From the NCBI GenBank assembly GCA_002839205.1, contig PGXP01000096.1, forward strand, positions 1-6,762: a stretch of 6,762 nt of DNA, written 5' to 3'. The stretch comes from Spirochaetae bacterium HGW-Spirochaetae-9. Lineage in GTDB: Bacteria > Spirochaetota > Spirochaetia > Treponematales > Rectinemataceae. Under the pieces are notes generated by a model that did no database searches, was not told where the DNA came from, and saw only the letters and a program-made list of their open reading frames with translations. Positions 1 to 6,724 of the stretch are shown piece after piece (the stretch's first letter is position 1; the number at the start of each line of letters is the position of its first letter). Both the position numbers and the translations under genes were made by a program.

Positions 1-863
1 TGATACTTTGGAAGCCGACCGTTCTCATCTACGGCTTGCAGACGGCAGGCCTCTACGCGGCTATCGCCATACCCATGGGTCTCGTGCTGGGCATCGTGCA
101 TATCGTCAACCTGGCCCACGGCGAATTCATGATGCTGGCTGCCTACGCCACGTATTTCACCTGTAAAGCTTTAGGCATGGACCCCTTGCTGGCGATAATC
201 CCCGCAGGTCTCCTCACCGCGGCATTTGGCTGGGTGGTTTTCCAGTTGACCATCCGCAGGGCAATCAAGGCTCCCGAACTCAACCAGCTCATCCTCACCT
301 TCGGCCTCGCCATCGCCTTTACGCAGGTGATAAACCTCGCCTTCACGTCCCAGACCTACAAGATGCCCCTCGATTATGTTTCCTCGTCCATGGACATCGG
401 CGAACTTACCTTCGGCACCTGGTCCTTCGTCTTCATCGCCATGGCTATACTCTATGCAGTGGGGCTCAAGTTCTTCCTCACAAAGACGACGACGGGCAAG
501 GCTGCCCTCGCCGTGGGGCAAAACCCTAAAGGCGCCGCCATCGTCGGCATAGACGTTTATAAAATCTACGGATTTGTCTTCGCCCTCGCCCTCGCCCTCG
601 TCGGCGCCATGGGCGCCCTCTTCCTCACCAAATCGGCGATCTTCCCCTCGGTGGGCTCGCCCTTTACCATGAAAAGCTTCTGCCTCGTCGCCATGGCGGG
701 CGTCGGCAATATCCCCGGCATACTCTCGGCGAGCATCCTTCTCGGCATATCCGAAAATATCCTGCGCGCCTTCAGAGGCACGCGCGGCTGGGCCGATATA
801 GTTTTCTTCGTGCTCATCATTGTTGTCATCATGAGCCGTTCGCTGAAAGGGAGGAAGTCGTGA
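1..863 (+). CDS. livH: Branched-chain amino acid-type ABC transporter permease LivH (5' end at or just beyond window edge)
   Basis: This is one of two membrane permeases of a HAAT/Liv-family importer and would form the translocation channel with LivM in the cytoplasmic membrane. The reading frame is open from base 3 to the TGA at 861-863, giving at least 286 residues, about the usual LivH length. Counting from the codon at 3-5, the LivH hallmark NLAHGEF lies at about residues 36-42. Hydrophobic segments follow through the protein, with a cytoplasmic loop near residues 168-188 (GQNPKGAAIVGIDVYK) that corresponds to the EAA-like ATPase-docking loop. The C-terminal GNIPGILSASILLGISEN also fits the family. 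A TTG start at 36 would remove the start of the first membrane helix, so I prefer a start further left. Bases 1-2 are TG and could be the end of an ATG, GTG or TTG start codon, which would put NLAHGE at the normal distance. The gene overlaps livM by 4 bases. Transport of branched-chain amino acids specifically is not shown, since this family also imports amides, urea and aromatic or dicarboxylic acids. Confidence 0.93.
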   Translation, partial: ILWKPTVLIYGLQTAGLYAAIAIPMGLVLGIVHIVNLAHGEFMMLAAYATYFTCKALGMDPLLAIIPAGLLTAAFGWVVFQLTIRRAIKAPELNQLILTFGLAIAFTQVINLAFTSQTYKMPLDYVSSSMDIGELTFGTWSFVFIAMAILYAVGLKFFLTKTTTGKAALAVGQNPKGAAIVGIDVYKIYGFVFALALALVGAMGALFLTKSAIFPSVGSPFTMKSFCLVAMAGVGNIPGILSASILLGISENILRAFRGTRGWADIVFFVLIIVVIMSRSLKGRKS

Positions 864-1798
864 ACCGCAGCCTTGCACGCGCCATCGCCGTCGGGGCTGG
901 AGCCCTGGCCCTGATCCTGCCCCTCTTCGCGGGCGACTATCCCCTGCAGGTGGCGCGCAACGTCATGATGTACATGGCTCTTGCCGTCACCTGGGACATG
1001 CTGCTCCGATCGGGGCAGATATCCTTCGGCATTGCCGGCCTCTTTGGCGTCGGTTCCTACGCCACCATCCTTGCCGTCGTCAGGGGCGGAATGCCCGACT
1101 GGCTCTCCATACCCTTCGCCGGGCTCTTTTCCGGCCTCGTGGCCTTCCTCATCGGCCTTGTCATCCTCAGGCTCAGGCACACTTACTTTTCCATTGTCAC
1201 GATGGCTCTTGGCGAGATCTTCCGCATCATCATCCACAACCTGCACGACTTCACCGGCGGCCCCGAGGGCATCGTCATCCAGGAAGGCGTCATGTTCGGC
1301 GGCAAATCGAGCCACCTCTACTGGCTCGCCCTGGGCGGCCTCGCCGTAGCGCTTGGAGCCTCCTTCTGGTTCGACAAGAGCCGCTTCAGGTTTGCCCTCA
1401 CGGCCATAAGGAACAACGAGATTTCGGCCAAATCCTCGGGCATCAACATCTTCAGGTGGCTTCTCGTCACCTTCGTCATCACTTCGGCGATTCAGGGAAT
1501 GATAGGCGGCATCTTCGTGCAGTCCTACGGTTTCGCTTCGCCCGACTCGGTGTTCAGCGCCGACTTCACCCTTCTGCCGATGGCGATGGCCCTCCTCGGA
1601 GGCATCCACAGCACGGTGGGCCCCATCCTCGGCGGCCTCCTGCTTGGCCTCGTAGCCGAGTGGCTCAAGCTGCAGATTCCCTATGGCCACCTCGTGGTCT
1701 ACGGGGTGATGATCATCGTTGTCATACTGTTCATGCCCCACGGACTTCTGGGCATGGCGCGCAAGGCCGGGCGGAAAAGCGACAGGAGGGCGACATGA
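860..1798 (+). CDS. livM: Branched-chain amino acid-type ABC transporter permease LivM
   Basis: This is the second permease of the importer, 312 residues, near the usual length for the shorter LivM form. The start is GTG at 860, overlapping the livH stop as GTGA, with GGGAGG at 849-854 five bases upstream. The first helix spans about residues 8-25, with further hydrophobic segments near 36-75, 82-103, 152-171, 199-223, 237-267 and 276-295. Family landmarks are SGQISFG (51-57), FTGGPEGI (131-138), the ATPase-docking loop AIRNNEISAKSSGIN (182-196) and the C-terminal FMPHGLLG (291-298). It is expected to pair with LivH and be driven by the two ATPases downstream. The stop overlaps the livG start as ATGA. 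Assignment to the LivM family is secure, but substrate identity is not. Confidence 0.95.
   Translation: MNRSLARAIAVGAGALALILPLFAGDYPLQVARNVMMYMALAVTWDMLLRSGQISFGIAGLFGVGSYATILAVVRGGMPDWLSIPFAGLFSGLVAFLIGLVILRLRHTYFSIVTMALGEIFRIIIHNLHDFTGGPEGIVIQEGVMFGGKSSHLYWLALGGLAVALGASFWFDKSRFRFALTAIRNNEISAKSSGINIFRWLLVTFVITSAIQGMIGGIFVQSYGFASPDSVFSADFTLLPMAMALLGGIHSTVGPILGGLLLGLVAEWLKLQIPYGHLVVYGVMIIVVILFMPHGLLGMARKAGRKSDRRAT
1784..1789 (+). promoter_or_regulatory. Shine-Dalgarno sequence fixing the livG start
   Basis: AGGAGG lies five bases before the ATG at 1795. The livG frame is open far upstream (to at least 1456), so this site, the ATGA overlap with livM and the start of ABC-domain homology together fix the start at 1795. 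Confidence 0.85.
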
Positions 1799-2514
1799 CC
1801 AAGCTGAAAACCACGGATCTGACGAGGCGCTTCATGGGCCTGGTCGCCGTAAACAAGGTGTCATTCTCCATGGACGAGGGCGAAATCCTGGGTATCATCG
1901 GACCCAATGGGGCAGGCAAGACTACCTTCATCAATCTGGTGTCGGGCATCATTATGCCGAGCGACGGCAGGATCGAGTACAAGGGCGAGGACATCACCTA
2001 CGCGCCGGCTCACGAGCGGGCACGCAAGGGCATAGCCCGAACCTACCAGCTCATCCACCCCCTCGAGAATCTCTCCCTCATCGAAAACATCATGGTCGGC
2101 TCCATCTTTGCCAGAGGCAATAACCTCAAGACTGCACGCAGAAAAGCCGAGGCGCTCTGCGCTGATCTGGGGCTTAAGGATATCAACCGCGACACCTCTC
2201 GCCTCACCATTCTCGAAGTGAAAAAGATGGAGATTGCAAGGGCTTTGGCAAATGAGCCGGAAGTCCTCTTCCTCGATGAGGTGATGGCCGGACTCAACGC
2301 GGATGAGACGAAGGATCTCATCGCCACCGTTCAGAAGGTCGCGAAGGAAAGAAAACTCGCTGTGGGCGTCGTGGAGCATGTGATGGGCGTCATACGCGAA
2401 CTGACGCATCGCGTCATCGTCCTCGAGGCGGGCGAATTGATCGCCCAGGGACCATACGAGGAAGTATCGAAAAACCCACGCGTCATCGAAGCCTATTTGG
2501 GAGGAGCCGCCTGA
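1795..2514 (+). CDS. livG: ABC transporter ATP-binding protein LivG-like, with atypical signature motif
   Basis: This is a cytoplasmic ATPase of the importer, 239 residues. Walker A is GPNGAGKT (36-43), the Q-loop glutamine is Q85 (ARTYQ), Walker B is VLFLD with catalytic E162 (157-162), the D-loop region is AGLN, and the switch histidine is H195 in VVEHVMGVI. The C-terminal part (IVLEAGELIAQGPYEEV...IEAYLG) is typical of LivG. The signature segment is odd. Where LivG normally reads about LSYGQQRRLEIARALA, this protein has LTILEVKKMEIARALA (137-152), so the glycines of LSGGQ are absent. Walker B is followed by VMAGL rather than the usual PAAGL. From memory, a LivG subgroup with LDEVMAGL also has a degenerate signature of the LTLxxRKRLE kind, so this may be a clade feature rather than a mutation. 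The gene overlaps livM by 4 bases and livF by 1. Confidence 0.93.
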   Translation: MTKLKTTDLTRRFMGLVAVNKVSFSMDEGEILGIIGPNGAGKTTFINLVSGIIMPSDGRIEYKGEDITYAPAHERARKGIARTYQLIHPLENLSLIENIMVGSIFARGNNLKTARRKAEALCADLGLKDINRDTSRLTILEVKKMEIARALANEPEVLFLDEVMAGLNADETKDLIATVQKVAKERKLAVGVVEHVMGVIRELTHRVIVLEAGELIAQGPYEEVSKNPRVIEAYLGGAA

Positions 2515-3215
2515 TGCTGAAAATTCATGCTCTGGAATGCGGCTATGGCCGAATGAAAGTTCTGGATGGCGTCTCCATCGAGGTGGGCGCCGAGTCTGTC
2601 GGACTTTTCGGCCCTAACGGGGCGGGCAAGACGACTCTCATCGGCGCCGTCATGGGCCTGAACAAGGTCTGGGGCGGAACCATCGAACTGGATGGAAAGC
2701 GGGTTGAAGGCACCGAAACCCATCTGATGGCCCGCATGGGCGTGGCGCTCGTACCCCAGGAACGCGAACTTTTTCCTGGCATGTCGGTCGACGACAATCT
2801 CATGCTGGGCGCTGCATACATTCCCCACGCGAAGGGCAGGACCGCGGAGCAGCTGGAAAAGGTCTTCAGCCTCTTTCCCATCCTCAAGGAGAGAAGGAAG
2901 CAACTGGCGGGCACAATGTCGGGAGGACAGCAGCGCATGGTCGCTATCGCGCGGGCCCTCATGTCATGCCCCAAGCTCCTTATCCTCGACGAGCCTTCCC
3001 TCGGCCTCCAGCCCTCCATCGTGGCCGAGGTGTTCGAAGTCCTCAAGGAGCTCAAGAAGACAGTCTCCATCCTCGTGACGGAGCAGAATGTCCGCGAGAG
3101 CCTGCGGTCCATCGACCGCGGCTATGTCCTTGAAAACGGGAAGATCGTGATAGAGGACAGCGCCGAAGGCTTGAAGACGAATCCCTACGTCCTCAAGTCC
3201 TATCTTGGGATATAG
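2514..3215 (+). CDS. livF: ABC transporter ATP-binding protein LivF
   Basis: This is the second ATPase of the importer, 233 residues, the normal LivF size. Walker A is GPNGAGKT (33-40), the Q-loop is VPQERELFP with Q82, the signature MSGGQQ (135-140) is canonical, and Walker B is LLILDEP (155-161). The switch position reads VTEQN (188-192), with glutamine in place of histidine. That is usual for LivF (normally LVEQN) and is not a defect. The ATG at 2514 shares its A with the livG stop (TGATG), and GGGAGGAG at 2499-2506 supplies the ribosome binding site. In the dimer, this protein would contribute the intact signature motif opposite LivG's Walker A. The gene ends 8 bases before the next start. 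Confidence 0.95.
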   Translation: MLKIHALECGYGRMKVLDGVSIEVGAESVGLFGPNGAGKTTLIGAVMGLNKVWGGTIELDGKRVEGTETHLMARMGVALVPQERELFPGMSVDDNLMLGAAYIPHAKGRTAEQLEKVFSLFPILKERRKQLAGTMSGGQQRMVAIARALMSCPKLLILDEPSLGLQPSIVAEVFEVLKELKKTVSILVTEQNVRESLRSIDRGYVLENGKIVIEDSAEGLKTNPYVLKSYLGI

Positions 3216-3223
3216 GGGGATCT

Positions 3224-4024
3224 GTGCCGGATTTTGTTGCTGATGGTGCCCGTCTCCGCTATGAAATATTCGGCGAGAAGGGCCCTGTCGTCGTTCTCCT
3301 CAACGGGATTGCGATGTCCATCGGGCACTGGAAGCCCTTCATCGACGCGCTAGGGACACAATACCGGTTCCTCTGCCACGACATGCGGGGTCAAACCCTG
3401 AGCGATAAACCGAAGGGCGGATACAGCCTCGGGGGCCACGCGGAGGATCTCGGCGCCCTGATGGAGCATCTGTCAATTCCGAAAGCGCATATCGTCGGCA
3501 CTTCCTACGGCTCTGAAGTCGGCATGGCCTTCGCCCTTGCCCATCCCGAAAAATGCTCGAGCCTCACCGTTATCGATGGGGTGAGCGAGCTCGATCCCCT
3601 GCTGCGGGCGACGGCAGAATCATGGATGGCCGCAGCCCTCGCGGATTCAAGAGTTTTCTACAAGGTTCTTTTGCCTTGGACCTATTCTTCCGCCTATATA
3701 GCGGCCAACGCTTCCATTCTTGCCGCGCGCGAGGATGCCGTGGCTGCGCTGCCCGGAGACTGGTTCGAGGGCTTCGCTTCCCTCTGCCGCTCCTTCCTCG
3801 CCGTCGACCTCACTTCAAAACTGAATCGCATAACCTGCCCGACTCTTGTGCTCGTAGGCGATAAGGATATCCTGAAGCACGAAGGCTTTGCCACAATCAT
3901 AGCGGAGGCTGTCCGCGATTCGACGATGAAAGTCCTCCCCGGGGCGGGGCATGCTTCCGTCATCGAACAGCCAGGCGCCGTTGCGGCGATGGTTGACGCA
4001 TTGATATCGGAGGTTGAACAATGA
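3224..4024 (+). CDS. Alpha/beta-fold hydrolase (first of a tandem pair)
   Basis: This is a 266-residue, apparently cytoplasmic alpha/beta hydrolase with no signal peptide. The nucleophile elbow is GTSYG (92-96) with Ser94. The acid is most likely Asp215 in VGDKD (Asp213 is possible), and the base is His243 in GAGHAS. The oxyanion-loop segment reads LLNGIAMSIGHW (25-36), with Asn-Gly where many relatives have His-Gly. CHDMRGQTLSDKP (51-63) is the conserved strand-4/loop region. The overall layout, including a small cap between about residues 122 and 195, resembles 3-oxoadipate enol-lactonase (PcaD) and MhpC-type C-C hydrolases, but motifs alone cannot separate lactonase, esterase, C-C hydrolase or thioesterase activity. 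The start is GTG at 3224, preceded by a G-run (3215-3219) that includes the last base of the livF stop, so this ribosome site is tight. Its position directly after livF suggests it processes the imported compound. Confidence 0.88.
   Translation: MPDFVADGARLRYEIFGEKGPVVVLLNGIAMSIGHWKPFIDALGTQYRFLCHDMRGQTLSDKPKGGYSLGGHAEDLGALMEHLSIPKAHIVGTSYGSEVGMAFALAHPEKCSSLTVIDGVSELDPLLRATAESWMAAALADSRVFYKVLLPWTYSSAYIAANASILAAREDAVAALPGDWFEGFASLCRSFLAVDLTSKLNRITCPTLVLVGDKDILKHEGFATIIAEAVRDSTMKVLPGAGHASVIEQPGAVAAMVDALISEVEQ
4009..4013 (+). promoter_or_regulatory. Shine-Dalgarno sequence for the second hydrolase
   Basis: GGAGG lies inside the end of the first hydrolase gene, seven bases before the ATG at 4021. 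With the ATGA stop/start overlap, it fixes this start and indicates coupled translation of the two hydrolases. Confidence 0.75.
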
Positions 4025-4827
4025 CAGGCGCCTTTCTTCTCATTGGTGGCTTGCATCTCTTCTACACCGCCATCGGCAGCGGACAGCCCCTCGTGTACGT
4101 TCACGGCAATACCGGCTCGAGCCGCTGGTTTTCCCAGGTGATGGATATTCCAGGCTTCCAGACCTTTGCCTTGGATCTGCCCAATTTCGGCAAGTCGTCG
4201 CCGCTTGAAGGCGATCCCGATCTCCATGTATACGCCGACTATGTTGGAGAGTTCATCGAAGCCCTACATCTGAAATCGCCCATCGTCATCGGACATTCCC
4301 TCGGAGGCGGCGTCGCCCAATCTCTGGCCGTAAGGAGGCCTGACCTCGTCAGTGCCCTCGTGCTCGTCGATTCAGCCTCTCCGAAAGGCCTTATAACGCC
4401 TCGCGAACGCTATCCATTCATCGAGATGATGCGAAAGGACAGAAACCTCCTCTCCAAGGCCCTTGCCGCAACGGTTCCAACACTGCAGGACGCCGTGCTT
4501 TTCGAAAATCTTGTCGATGATGCCGCAGCTATGGCCGAGAAAGCCTGGACTGGGAACGCCGAGGCCTTGTCTGCATTCGATATTGAGAAGCGCACAACGT
4601 CATTTGACAAGCCTGTCCTCGTCCTCTGGGGAAGGAAAGATTTCATCATCACGGAGTCTATGGCAGAGGATACTGCCCGCGCGTATCCCCAGGGTCGGCT
4701 TGAGATAGTCGAGGGTGTAGGGCATTCCATAATTGTCGAAAATCCTGGGCGCTTCAGGGAAATTATCGCGAATTTCGCTGCCAAAATCGTCAATAAATCG
4801 GAGCAGGAGGCACTATGTCCAAGGTGA
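4021..4827 (+). CDS. Alpha/beta-fold hydrolase (second of a tandem pair)
   Basis: This is a 268-residue alpha/beta hydrolase. The oxyanion-hole HGNTG starts at His28-Gly29, the nucleophile elbow is GHSLGGG with Ser93 (91-97), the acid is Asp207 in LWGRKD, and the base is His235 in GVGHS. A helical cap region covers roughly residues 122-195. LDLPNFGKSS (51-60) is the usual loop after strand 4. It differs clearly from the preceding hydrolase (HG rather than NG, GHSLG rather than GTSYG), so the two are probably not a recent duplication and may act on different bonds or successive intermediates. MhpC/BphD-type hydrolases, esterases and lactonases share this layout, so the substrate is open. The N-terminus is short and hydrophobic (FLLIGGLHLFY) but matches the first beta strands and is not a convincing signal peptide. 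The 3' end overlaps the thiolase start by 13 bases. Confidence 0.88.
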   Translation: MTGAFLLIGGLHLFYTAIGSGQPLVYVHGNTGSSRWFSQVMDIPGFQTFALDLPNFGKSSPLEGDPDLHVYADYVGEFIEALHLKSPIVIGHSLGGGVAQSLAVRRPDLVSALVLVDSASPKGLITPRERYPFIEMMRKDRNLLSKALAATVPTLQDAVLFENLVDDAAAMAEKAWTGNAEALSAFDIEKRTTSFDKPVLVLWGRKDFIITESMAEDTARAYPQGRLEIVEGVGHSIIVENPGRFREIIANFAAKIVNKSEQEALCPR

Positions 4828-6074
4828 GCATCGTTGGCGCATACAACACAAAGTTTGGAAGCTTTGTTCAGAAAAATAAGGAAACGGGTGAAATAACAGA
4901 CCTGAAATCGGTCTATGAGTTTATCGTGGAAGCGGGAAGGGGAGCTCTCGCCGATGCTGGAATAGCCGCGAAGGATGTGGACGGCGTGTGGATGGCCAGC
5001 TGCGCTCCCGGACTTTTCGCTAACCAGGAGCATTTGGCTGCGGCGGCTCTCGCCATTGATCCCGAAGGCCTGCGATTCAAGTCGATGACACGCTGCGAGG
5101 ATGCCTGCGCTTCAGGTTCCGTAGCACTTTATGACGCCATCTATGCCGTCGAGGCGGGAAGAGCCAGGATTGCTCTGGTGCTCGGCGCTGAAAAGATGAA
5201 TCTTCTGTCCACCAAGGGCGTCACTCACGCTTTGGCCACCTGCTCCTACTGGCCAGAGGAGGGTGAAAAGGGAATGACCTTCCCCGCCCTCTTCGCCGAA
5301 TACGCTAAAGGCTACATCGCCCACTATGGCTACTCGGAGGAAACGCTGGCCAGAATGCTGGCATCGGTCTCTGCCCTCTGCTACAGGAACGGCCTGGACA
5401 ACCCCCTCGCCCATTTTGGCAAGGGTGGGCCTTCCGATCGCCTCGGACTAACGACGGCAGAGGCTATTCTCGCCCTCCCCGAAGAGAAAAATCCGATGAT
5501 AGCCGCGCCCTTGCGCCTCCACGACTGCTCACTCGTGACCGATGGCGCTGCAGCCCTCGTGATCATGCGCTCGGAAGATGCGACCGCGCTGGGCGGGAAA
5601 AGGGTGAAGATTGCAGGCATCGGACACGCCAACGAATATATGCCCATTTCGATGCGCTCCAACATGCATGAACTCATCGCCGGCAAGGAAGCCGCGCGCA
5701 GGGCTTACGCCGAGGCCAAAGTAAGCACCGCCGATATCGATATAGCCGAGGTGCATGACTGTTTTACGATCAATCAGATACTGTGCACCGAAGCCCTCGG
5801 TCTCTCCGCCGACGGACGCGCCGGCTATGACTACATGGAAGGGCGTTTTGACAGAAGCGACCCGAAATGCAGCGTAAACCTCTCGGGCGGACTCAAGGCC
5901 AAGGGACATCCCGTAGGAGCTACCGGCGTTTCGATGCATGCCCTTCTCTTCAAACAGCTCATCGGCGATCCCATCGGTGCCGCGCCCACTAAATGCCAGC
6001 CTGAGGTGGCTGTGTCATTCAACGTCGGAGGAAGCGCTGCTACCAATTGCGTAACGGTTCTCAAAAGGGAATAA
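4815..6074 (+). CDS. Thiolase-family protein of the SCP2/SCP-x type (acetyl-CoA acetyltransferase-like)
   Basis: This is a 419-residue thiolase-fold enzyme, expected to make or cleave a C-C bond next to a CoA thioester. The nucleophilic cysteine is Cys98 in EDACASGS (95-102). HDCF (314-317) is the motif that marks SCP2-type thiolases and supplies a second active-site cysteine (Cys316). NLSGGLKAKGHPVGATG (355-371) contains the GHP histidine His365. The C-terminal segment FNVGGSAATN (402-411) has no CxG cysteine, as expected for this class and unlike classical FadA/AtoB thiolases. The catalytic set therefore looks complete. The ATG at 4815 has GGAGG at 4806-4810, and the start lies within the end of the hydrolase gene. 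Many bacterial members work with a small DUF35 OB-fold/zinc-ribbon partner; none follows here. The operon position suggests the last step of a short catabolic route, releasing or forming an acyl-CoA. A non-thiolytic acyltransferase role is possible, since this group is functionally diverse. Confidence 0.92.
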   Translation: MSKVSIVGAYNTKFGSFVQKNKETGEITDLKSVYEFIVEAGRGALADAGIAAKDVDGVWMASCAPGLFANQEHLAAAALAIDPEGLRFKSMTRCEDACASGSVALYDAIYAVEAGRARIALVLGAEKMNLLSTKGVTHALATCSYWPEEGEKGMTFPALFAEYAKGYIAHYGYSEETLARMLASVSALCYRNGLDNPLAHFGKGGPSDRLGLTTAEAILALPEEKNPMIAAPLRLHDCSLVTDGAAALVIMRSEDATALGGKRVKIAGIGHANEYMPISMRSNMHELIAGKEAARRAYAEAKVSTADIDIAEVHDCFTINQILCTEALGLSADGRAGYDYMEGRFDRSDPKCSVNLSGGLKAKGHPVGATGVSMHALLFKQLIGDPIGAAPTKCQPEVAVSFNVGGSAATNCVTVLKRE

Positions 6075-6100
6075 ACCGATTTTCCTGTATTAAGATGGAA

Positions 6101-6724
6101 CTATAGTTTCCTGTCCCTTTTCCTCGAAAGCTCCGCTATCTTTCGTCCAGGCGCCACGCCCTGCGGGCAGCGCTTGCTGCATTCGAAAGCCCGCTCGCAT
6201 CCAATCGTCCCCTCTGGGCCGTCGGCGATAGCCCTCATTTCGAGGGATCGCTCGGGATGCTTTTTTAGCTCGACGGCCACCGCGGCGAGGGACGCAGGGC
6301 CGATAAAAGGCTCACTTGCGGGGCAGGCCGCCATGCAGATTCCGCATTCTATGCAGTCTTCAAGGCGGCTGCCGTCGCCGCCCTCGATAGGCTTCAGATA
6401 GTCGGTATCAGGAATCGCGTCGAAAAGGGAGCCAGGCCAGACTGCAATTCCCTCAATTACCGTCATTTTTGCCAGAGGTTCGAGAAGGATGTCCGACGAT
6501 TCCAGATCGCCCAGCCTGGTGAGGCACATGAGGCGAGGCGTACCGTTAATCATGGCGCCACAGCTGCCGCATGAGCCGTGATGGCAGGAATGCCTGTAGA
6601 GAAGATCGGGCTTTTCCTGCTTCCGGATTTTCTCCAGCAGATCGAGGAGGGTGTCGGCAGGCTGGGCTTCAGCCGAGAATCGAAGTTCGCGCCTGCTATC
6701 TTTCATGATAATATCTATGTTCAC
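6101..6724 (-). CDS. Succinate dehydrogenase/fumarate reductase-type iron-sulfur subunit
   Basis: This is a 207-residue electron-transfer subunit of the SdhB/FrdB/TfrB family, passing electrons between a flavoprotein (fumarate/succinate site) and a quinone, thiol or other partner. The N-terminal ferredoxin-like domain holds a [2Fe-2S] set Cys47, Cys52, Cys55 and Cys67 (CHHGSCGSC...C), with the four-cysteine pattern of fumarate reductases. The C-terminal domain has CIECGICMAACP (Cys124, 127, 130, 134) and CERAFECSKRCP (Cys176, 182, 186). By family precedent, Cys124/127/130/186 bind [4Fe-4S] and Cys134/176/182 bind the third cluster. It is shorter than E. coli FrdB (about 244 residues), with reduced ends but no missing ligand. 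The start is GTG at 6724-6722 with a G-rich ribosome site at 6729-6737. The frame is open to the window edge, but no ATG, GTG or TTG occurs further upstream in view. The gene converges on the thiolase operon, so co-regulation is not implied. No membrane anchor gene is seen. Confidence 0.9.
   Translation of the reverse strand: MNIDIIMKDSRRELRFSAEAQPADTLLDLLEKIRKQEKPDLLYRHSCHHGSCGSCGAMINGTPRLMCLTRLGDLESSDILLEPLAKMTVIEGIAVWPGSLFDAIPDTDYLKPIEGGDGSRLEDCIECGICMAACPASEPFIGPASLAAVAVELKKHPERSLEMRAIADGPEGTIGCERAFECSKRCPQGVAPGRKIAELSRKRDRKL

Noticed and set aside
580..600. Repeated GCCCTC units in livH
   Set aside because: They encode an Ala-Leu run in a membrane helix with favoured codons. This is ordinary composition, not a functional repeat.
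171..878. 235-codon reverse-strand open frame inside livH
   Set aside because: Highly charged low-complexity translation opposite the LivH coding frame. No plausible start context or family.
566..1741. 391-codon open frame on the reverse strand across livH/livM
   Set aside because: Its translation is rich in Asp, Glu, His and Gly, with no domain. This is the usual antisense shadow of a GC-rich membrane-protein gene, and it overlaps two clear Liv permeases.
1456..1794. 113-codon in-frame extension upstream of the livG ATG
   Set aside because: It encodes Arg/His/Pro-rich sequence in the wrong frame of livM. The Shine-Dalgarno sequence, ATGA overlap and ABC-domain start all point to 1795.
6097..6111. 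Small palindrome AACTATAGTT with imperfect GGAA/TTCC flanks at the end of the reverse-strand gene
   Set aside because: The stem is AT-rich and short, with no following U-run on either strand, so neither terminator nor operator can be supported.
6081..6114. Direct repeat TTTCCTGT at 6081-6088 and 6107-6114
   Set aside because: Only eight bases, and the second copy is in the coding end of the iron-sulfur gene. No insertion or attachment-site structure accompanies it.
6063..6121. Inverted repeat AAAAGGGA (6063-6070) / TCCCTTTT (6114-6121) around the convergent gene ends
   Set aside because: The 43-base loop is far too long for an intrinsic terminator, the arms lie within both coding regions, and AT/GC-run matches of 8 bases arise by chance.
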